Below are positions 61,016-64,000 of a stretch of DNA of 64,000 nt, one piece after another. Source of the DNA: Flavobacteriia bacterium (GTDB taxonomy: Bacteria; Bacteroidota; Bacteroidia; Flavobacteriales; Schleiferiaceae); the NCBI GenBank assembly GCA_013373425.1, contig JABXHW010000050.1:1-64000 (forward strand), in the 5' to 3' direction. The translations under genes and the position numbers were made by a program. Below the pieces are notes generated by a model. The model worked only from the letters and a program-made list of their open reading frames with translations, did not search any database and was not told the origin of the DNA. Each line of letters opens with the position of its first letter. The stretch's first letter is position 1.

Positions 61016-63478
61016 ATGCGTATTACACCAATCATTGCAGCGCTTGCGTTGCTTTTTTCGTATTCGGCTCAAGCTCAATCCTCTTCTGAAATTCAGAAGA
61101 AACTTCAACGACTTAATTCATTCGGTAGGGTGATGTATATCGCGGCTCACCCCGACGATGAAAATACAAGAGTGATATCATGGCTATCAAATGGTCTGAA
61201 CGCAGAGGTTCGATATCTATCGCTTACTAGAGGTTCAGGCGGACAGAACATGATCGGGACAGAATTAGGACCGGAATTGGGAGTTTTAAGAACAGAAGAG
61301 CTTCTCGCAGCTCGTTCTATCGACGGTGGTACGCAGAGATTTACCCAGGCTGTCGACTTCGGTTATTCAAAGACCGCAGAGGAGTCGATGGAGATATGGG
61401 ACAAGGAAGAAGTGCTCAACGATGTAGTTCGTGCCATTCGCGAATTCCGTCCAGATATCATTCTAACCCGTTTCCCCCCAGACAGCAGAGGCGGACACGG
61501 TCACCACACAGCATCGGCTATACTTGCTTTGGAAGCTTTTGAGCTAGCTGGAGACCCGGATTACCTGAGAGAAATGAATGGTGGAATTCCGCATCAACCT
61601 AAAGCCATTTATTGGAATACATACAGCTGGAGATGGGATCCAAACCTAGATTCCTTGGCTACCAATGATCCAAAGTATTTCAAGGCCAATGTGGGGGGAT
61701 TCGATCCAGTCCTAGGAATGTCCTACAATGAAATTGGCTCTCATGCGAGAAGTCAGCACCGTTGTCAGGGTTTTGGAGTGAGCATTTCGCGAGGCGATGC
61801 GTGGGAATTCTTTGCACACATGAATGGGGATATCATTGAAAATGACATGACTGAACTCTTTCCAAGCAATTGGGAGGATTTCGGTGTTTCTAGTGAAGTA
61901 GGCGCTTTAGCTTTGGAGGTAGAGGAGAACTTCGACGCTTCTATTCCTGCGGCTTCAGTAGGTCCACTAATGAATCTTTATGAAGCTCTTTATCAAGAGT
62001 CGATGTACAGAAGCGATATCAATGTGATTAGAGCCGATCGTGAGAAACTGGCACTCATTCGCGATTTGATTCTCGATTGCATGGGGCTGTATGCGGAGTG
62101 CATTACTAGCGACTGGTCGTATCCTTATAATTCGGGTGGAAACGTTATGGTACCCGCTCAACTTCGGATGATTGCCCGAAATGTTGAAGGATTGTCTGTG
62201 GCCACGGAAGATGTCCGATTCGACAACCCAGTTCTTCCACTTAATGAGTTCGCAGAGTATGATATTGATGTGAATTTAGGATCTGGAATTTCCCAACCTT
62301 ATTGGCTGAAGGATGTCGCACCAAGCGCCGTTCAAGACCAGCGACTTCGCTCGGCCAATGCAGGATATGCAGGCTGGGTGAACCTTCAGCTTACCTACGA
62401 AGGTAAGTCGATTAAGATGGAAGTGCCAGTTACGCATCGTTGGAGCGACAGAGTGGATGGTGAGCAGCGTAGACCTACGGTGGTTGCACCTTTGGCTACT
62501 GCTACCTTCGACAGAGATGTGGCGATATTCTCTGATAATCTAGCTCAAACCGTTCAGCTCCGAGTAAAGAACTTTCAAGAAGACCTTCGCACAAGTGTGA
62601 GCTTGGATGTGCCGGAAGGATGGACGTATGCACCGGCGCGGATCGATCTAAACTTTGGTGCCACACACGAAGAGCGCGTGGTTACTTTTACCGTAACGCC
62701 GCCTTCCAACGCAAGTGAAGCCTATATTCGTCCAAAGCTTTCGGGTGTAAACGGTACTATTCAACAGTTCTCAGAGATCGCATATCCTCATATTCCAACT
62801 CAAGTTGTTTTTGGTGAATCGAAAACCAAGGTGGTACGATTGGATATGCAGCTCAATCGGGGCACCATTGGATATATTCAAGGTGCAGGCGATGAAGTCG
62901 ACGTGGCCATTGAACAAATGGGCTTTGATGTCACACGCCTCGAAGAGTCAGACTTAGCTTCAATCGACCTAAATCAATTCCAAGCCATCGTCGTAGGTAT
63001 TCGCGCTTACAATGTGCATCCATGGCTGTTGAATTACCGAGAGAAGCTCTTCAACTACGTGGAAGAAGGGGGGCACTTAGTCGTTCAATACAATACGGCT
63101 ACACGCGACTTGCTTACATCAGAATTGGGACCTTATCCTTTCACCTTAAGTCGAAATAGAGTTACGGAGGAAGATGCTGATGTGACATTGCTCAATGAAT
63201 CTCACCCATTCTTCACATCACCAAATCGTATCAATACCAATGATTTTGAAAATTGGGTTCAAGAGCGTGGACTGTATTTCGCGAGTGAATGGAGTAGTGA
63301 TTACGAAGCTTTGATTTCATGGCATGATGAAGGTGAAGAACCTCAAAATGGGGGATTGCTCTATGCAGAGTATGGCGACGGTCATTTCACCTATACCGGC
63401 ATTAGCTTTTTCCGTGAACTCCCTGCCGGAGTGCCAGGAGCATTTAAATTACTCGCTAACATTCTATCTCATGAGTAG
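61016..63478 (+). CDS. Large secreted PIG-L-family deacetylase with C-terminal beta and amidotransferase-like domains
   Basis: An 820-residue exported protein (signal MRITPIIAALALLFSYSAQA). The zinc deacetylase domain (about 30-290) has AHPDDE at 44-49 and a second metal motif in SRGGHGHHTASAIL, as in GlcNAc-deacetylases of the LmbE/PIG-L fold. The middle (about 400-620) is beta-rich with a NEW3-like segment (LAQTVQLRVKNFQEDLRTSV). The last ~180 residues resemble a class I glutamine-amidotransferase-like/ThuA fold (IGYIQGAGDEVDVAIEQMGF; FQAIVVGIRAYN) without an obvious catalytic Cys. It overlaps the start of a tiny membrane gene by eight bases and is followed by a symporter, suggesting uptake of a released product. 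Confidence 0.9.
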   Translation: MRITPIIAALALLFSYSAQAQSSSEIQKKLQRLNSFGRVMYIAAHPDDENTRVISWLSNGLNAEVRYLSLTRGSGGQNMIGTELGPELGVLRTEELLAARSIDGGTQRFTQAVDFGYSKTAEESMEIWDKEEVLNDVVRAIREFRPDIILTRFPPDSRGGHGHHTASAILALEAFELAGDPDYLREMNGGIPHQPKAIYWNTYSWRWDPNLDSLATNDPKYFKANVGGFDPVLGMSYNEIGSHARSQHRCQGFGVSISRGDAWEFFAHMNGDIIENDMTELFPSNWEDFGVSSEVGALALEVEENFDASIPAASVGPLMNLYEALYQESMYRSDINVIRADREKLALIRDLILDCMGLYAECITSDWSYPYNSGGNVMVPAQLRMIARNVEGLSVATEDVRFDNPVLPLNEFAEYDIDVNLGSGISQPYWLKDVAPSAVQDQRLRSANAGYAGWVNLQLTYEGKSIKMEVPVTHRWSDRVDGEQRRPTVVAPLATATFDRDVAIFSDNLAQTVQLRVKNFQEDLRTSVSLDVPEGWTYAPARIDLNFGATHEERVVTFTVTPPSNASEAYIRPKLSGVNGTIQQFSEIAYPHIPTQVVFGESKTKVVRLDMQLNRGTIGYIQGAGDEVDVAIEQMGFDVTRLEESDLASIDLNQFQAIVVGIRAYNVHPWLLNYREKLFNYVEEGGHLVVQYNTATRDLLTSELGPYPFTLSRNRVTEEDADVTLLNESHPFFTSPNRINTNDFENWVQERGLYFASEWSSDYEALISWHDEGEEPQNGGLLYAEYGDGHFTYTGISFFRELPAGVPGAFKLLANILSHE

Positions 63479-63578
63479 GCCGATTTTCAAGAAGTGGAGT
63501 CAGCTCTACACGGTTGTCGTGTTAGCGCTCGCAGCAGAGATTGTTTTGTTTGGAGTCCTTACCAATATCTTTAACTGA
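63471..63578 (+). CDS. Small (35-residue) single-pass membrane protein between PIG-L and symporter genes
   Basis: ATG at 63471 lies inside the last codons of the PIG-L gene (8-base overlap) and the TGA at 63576-63578 shares its A with the ATG of the next gene (TGATG). The product starts MSRPIFKKWSQLYTVVVL and ends in a hydrophobic ALAAEIVLFGVLTNIFN: a short basic N-terminus, one membrane helix and a short tail. Coupling on both sides and the positive-inside charge pattern argue that it is translated. It may be an accessory subunit of the symporter; this is inference. It is easily missed by size cut-offs. Confidence 0.65.
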   Translation: MSRPIFKKWSQLYTVVVLALAAEIVLFGVLTNIFN

Positions 63579-64000
63579 TGCATTTAGTCGACTGGATTGT
63601 ATTGGGAGGAACCCTTCTCTTCATCGTGATGTTTGGCATCTGGAAGAGTCGCAATCAGAGTATTACTGGATTTTTAAGAGGTGAGAAGCTCTCATGGAGT
63701 ACCATCGGGCTATCCATTATGGCTACACAAGCCAGTGCGATTACTTTTTTGAGTACTCCAGGGCAAGCGTATGAAGATGGAATGGGCTTCGTTCAGTTCT
63801 ACTTCGGTTTGCCGATTGCCATCATAATTATCTGCGCTTTCTTTCTGCCAATTTATTACCGACTGAATGTTGTTACAGCCTACGAATACCTAGAGTCACG
63901 CTTTGATCTACGCACGCGACTATTCACCGCGTTACTCTTCTTGGTATCCCGCGGCTTGGCTGCAGGAATTACCATATATGCTCCAGCCATCATCTTGTCG
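63578..64000 (+). CDS. Sodium:solute symporter (SSS family), 3' truncated by the window
   Basis: The reading frame opens with an ATG at 63578 and runs without a stop to the end of the window (141 codons). The N-terminus MHLVDWIVLGGTLLFIVMFG is a first membrane helix, followed by GFLRGEKLSWSTIGLSIMA, ASAITFLSTPGQAYEDGMGF and YRLNVVTAYEYLESRFDLR, the same succession of SSS family segments as in the 53389 gene, though the two are clearly diverged. It is translationally coupled to the 35-residue membrane protein and thereby to the PIG-L deacetylase, so it probably imports a product of that enzyme. The C-terminal two-thirds are not visible. Confidence 0.88.
   Translation, partial: MHLVDWIVLGGTLLFIVMFGIWKSRNQSITGFLRGEKLSWSTIGLSIMATQASAITFLSTPGQAYEDGMGFVQFYFGLPIAIIIICAFFLPIYYRLNVVTAYEYLESRFDLRTRLFTALLFLVSRGLAAGITIYAPAIILS

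Noticed and set aside
1..64000. tRNA, rRNA, CRISPR arrays, prophage, toxin-antitoxin or restriction-modification genes
   Set aside because: I looked for GGTTCGAATCC-type tRNA arms, regularly spaced repeats and characteristic proteins and found none that could be supported.

Overview
The window looks like chromosome of a marine-type Bacteroidota, most likely order Flavobacteriales (Cryomorphaceae/Schleiferiaceae-like). The evidence is two large secreted proteins with type IX secretion (T9SS) C-terminal sorting domains plus a smaller one, a GLPGLI protein next to a large outer-membrane beta-barrel protein, T2-type isoaspartyl peptidase, PIG-L/SSS gene pairing, A-rich leaders with almost no Shine-Dalgarno sequences, and repeated -7 promoter elements of the Bacteroidota type (TAnnTTTG, here also TAnnTTCG). 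The order-level placement is inference. No rRNA, tRNA, CRISPR array, prophage or intact insertion sequence is visible; it is mostly core chromosome with a few accessory islands.

Layout. 1-4076 (+): 3' end of an rRNA-type methyltransferase, pfkA, priA. 4077-6767 (-): an M48 lipoprotein protease, an alkylglycerol monooxygenase-like membrane oxygenase and a YhhN/TMEM86-like lysoplasmalogenase, probably an ether-lipid operon. 6978-7409 (+): Hsp20. 7472-9938 (-): panB, an RluA-type pseudouridine synthase and a lipoprotein isoaspartyl peptidase. 10220-16933 (+): a lipoprotein, dnaK, GLPGLI protein and its beta-barrel partner. 17019-22493 (+): a tightly coupled four-gene operon (LysM protein with a degenerate transglycosylase domain, two SGNH-fold proteins, an MBOAT O-acyltransferase) facing an MltF-type lytic transglycosylase (22504-24027, -). 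This is the best candidate for an undescribed system: a cell-wall O-acetylation module.

24144-28940 (+): two-domain universal stress protein, SulP-STAS transporter with an extra C-terminal domain, miaE and gcvT. 29026-29964 holds a small membrane protein gene, the decayed 3' end of an IS200-like transposase with hairpins, and two nearly identical terminators in inverted orientation. 29965-32997 (-): long-form GAPDH and HtrA protease. 33123-37433 (+): dapF, a GNAT acetyltransferase, a seven-heme TPR cytochrome lipoprotein and mltG. 37491-45928 (-): a T9SS cargo protein, clpB and a 1586-residue T9SS cargo protein. 46022-52830 (-): FAH-family hydrolase, a DEDDh exonuclease, a 2-oxoacid dehydrogenase E2, a glycosyltransferase pair and recR. 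52864-55888: LprI-like protein, Na+/solute symporter, small hypothetical protein and MarC. 55995-60884 (-): a 1629-residue subtilisin-like T9SS protease. 61016-64000 (+): large PIG-L deacetylase, a 35-residue membrane protein and the start of a second Na+/solute symporter.

How the genes fit together: cell-envelope functions dominate (peptidoglycan synthesis via dapF and mltG, remodelling via MltF and the LysM/SGNH/MBOAT operon, ether-lipid turnover, T9SS-secreted proteins, surface glycans), beside a protein-quality set (Hsp20, DnaK, ClpB, HtrA). Several genes have a -7-like element exactly four bases before the ATG, which suggests leaderless mRNAs. All functional statements are from reading the sequence by eye; no database search was possible.
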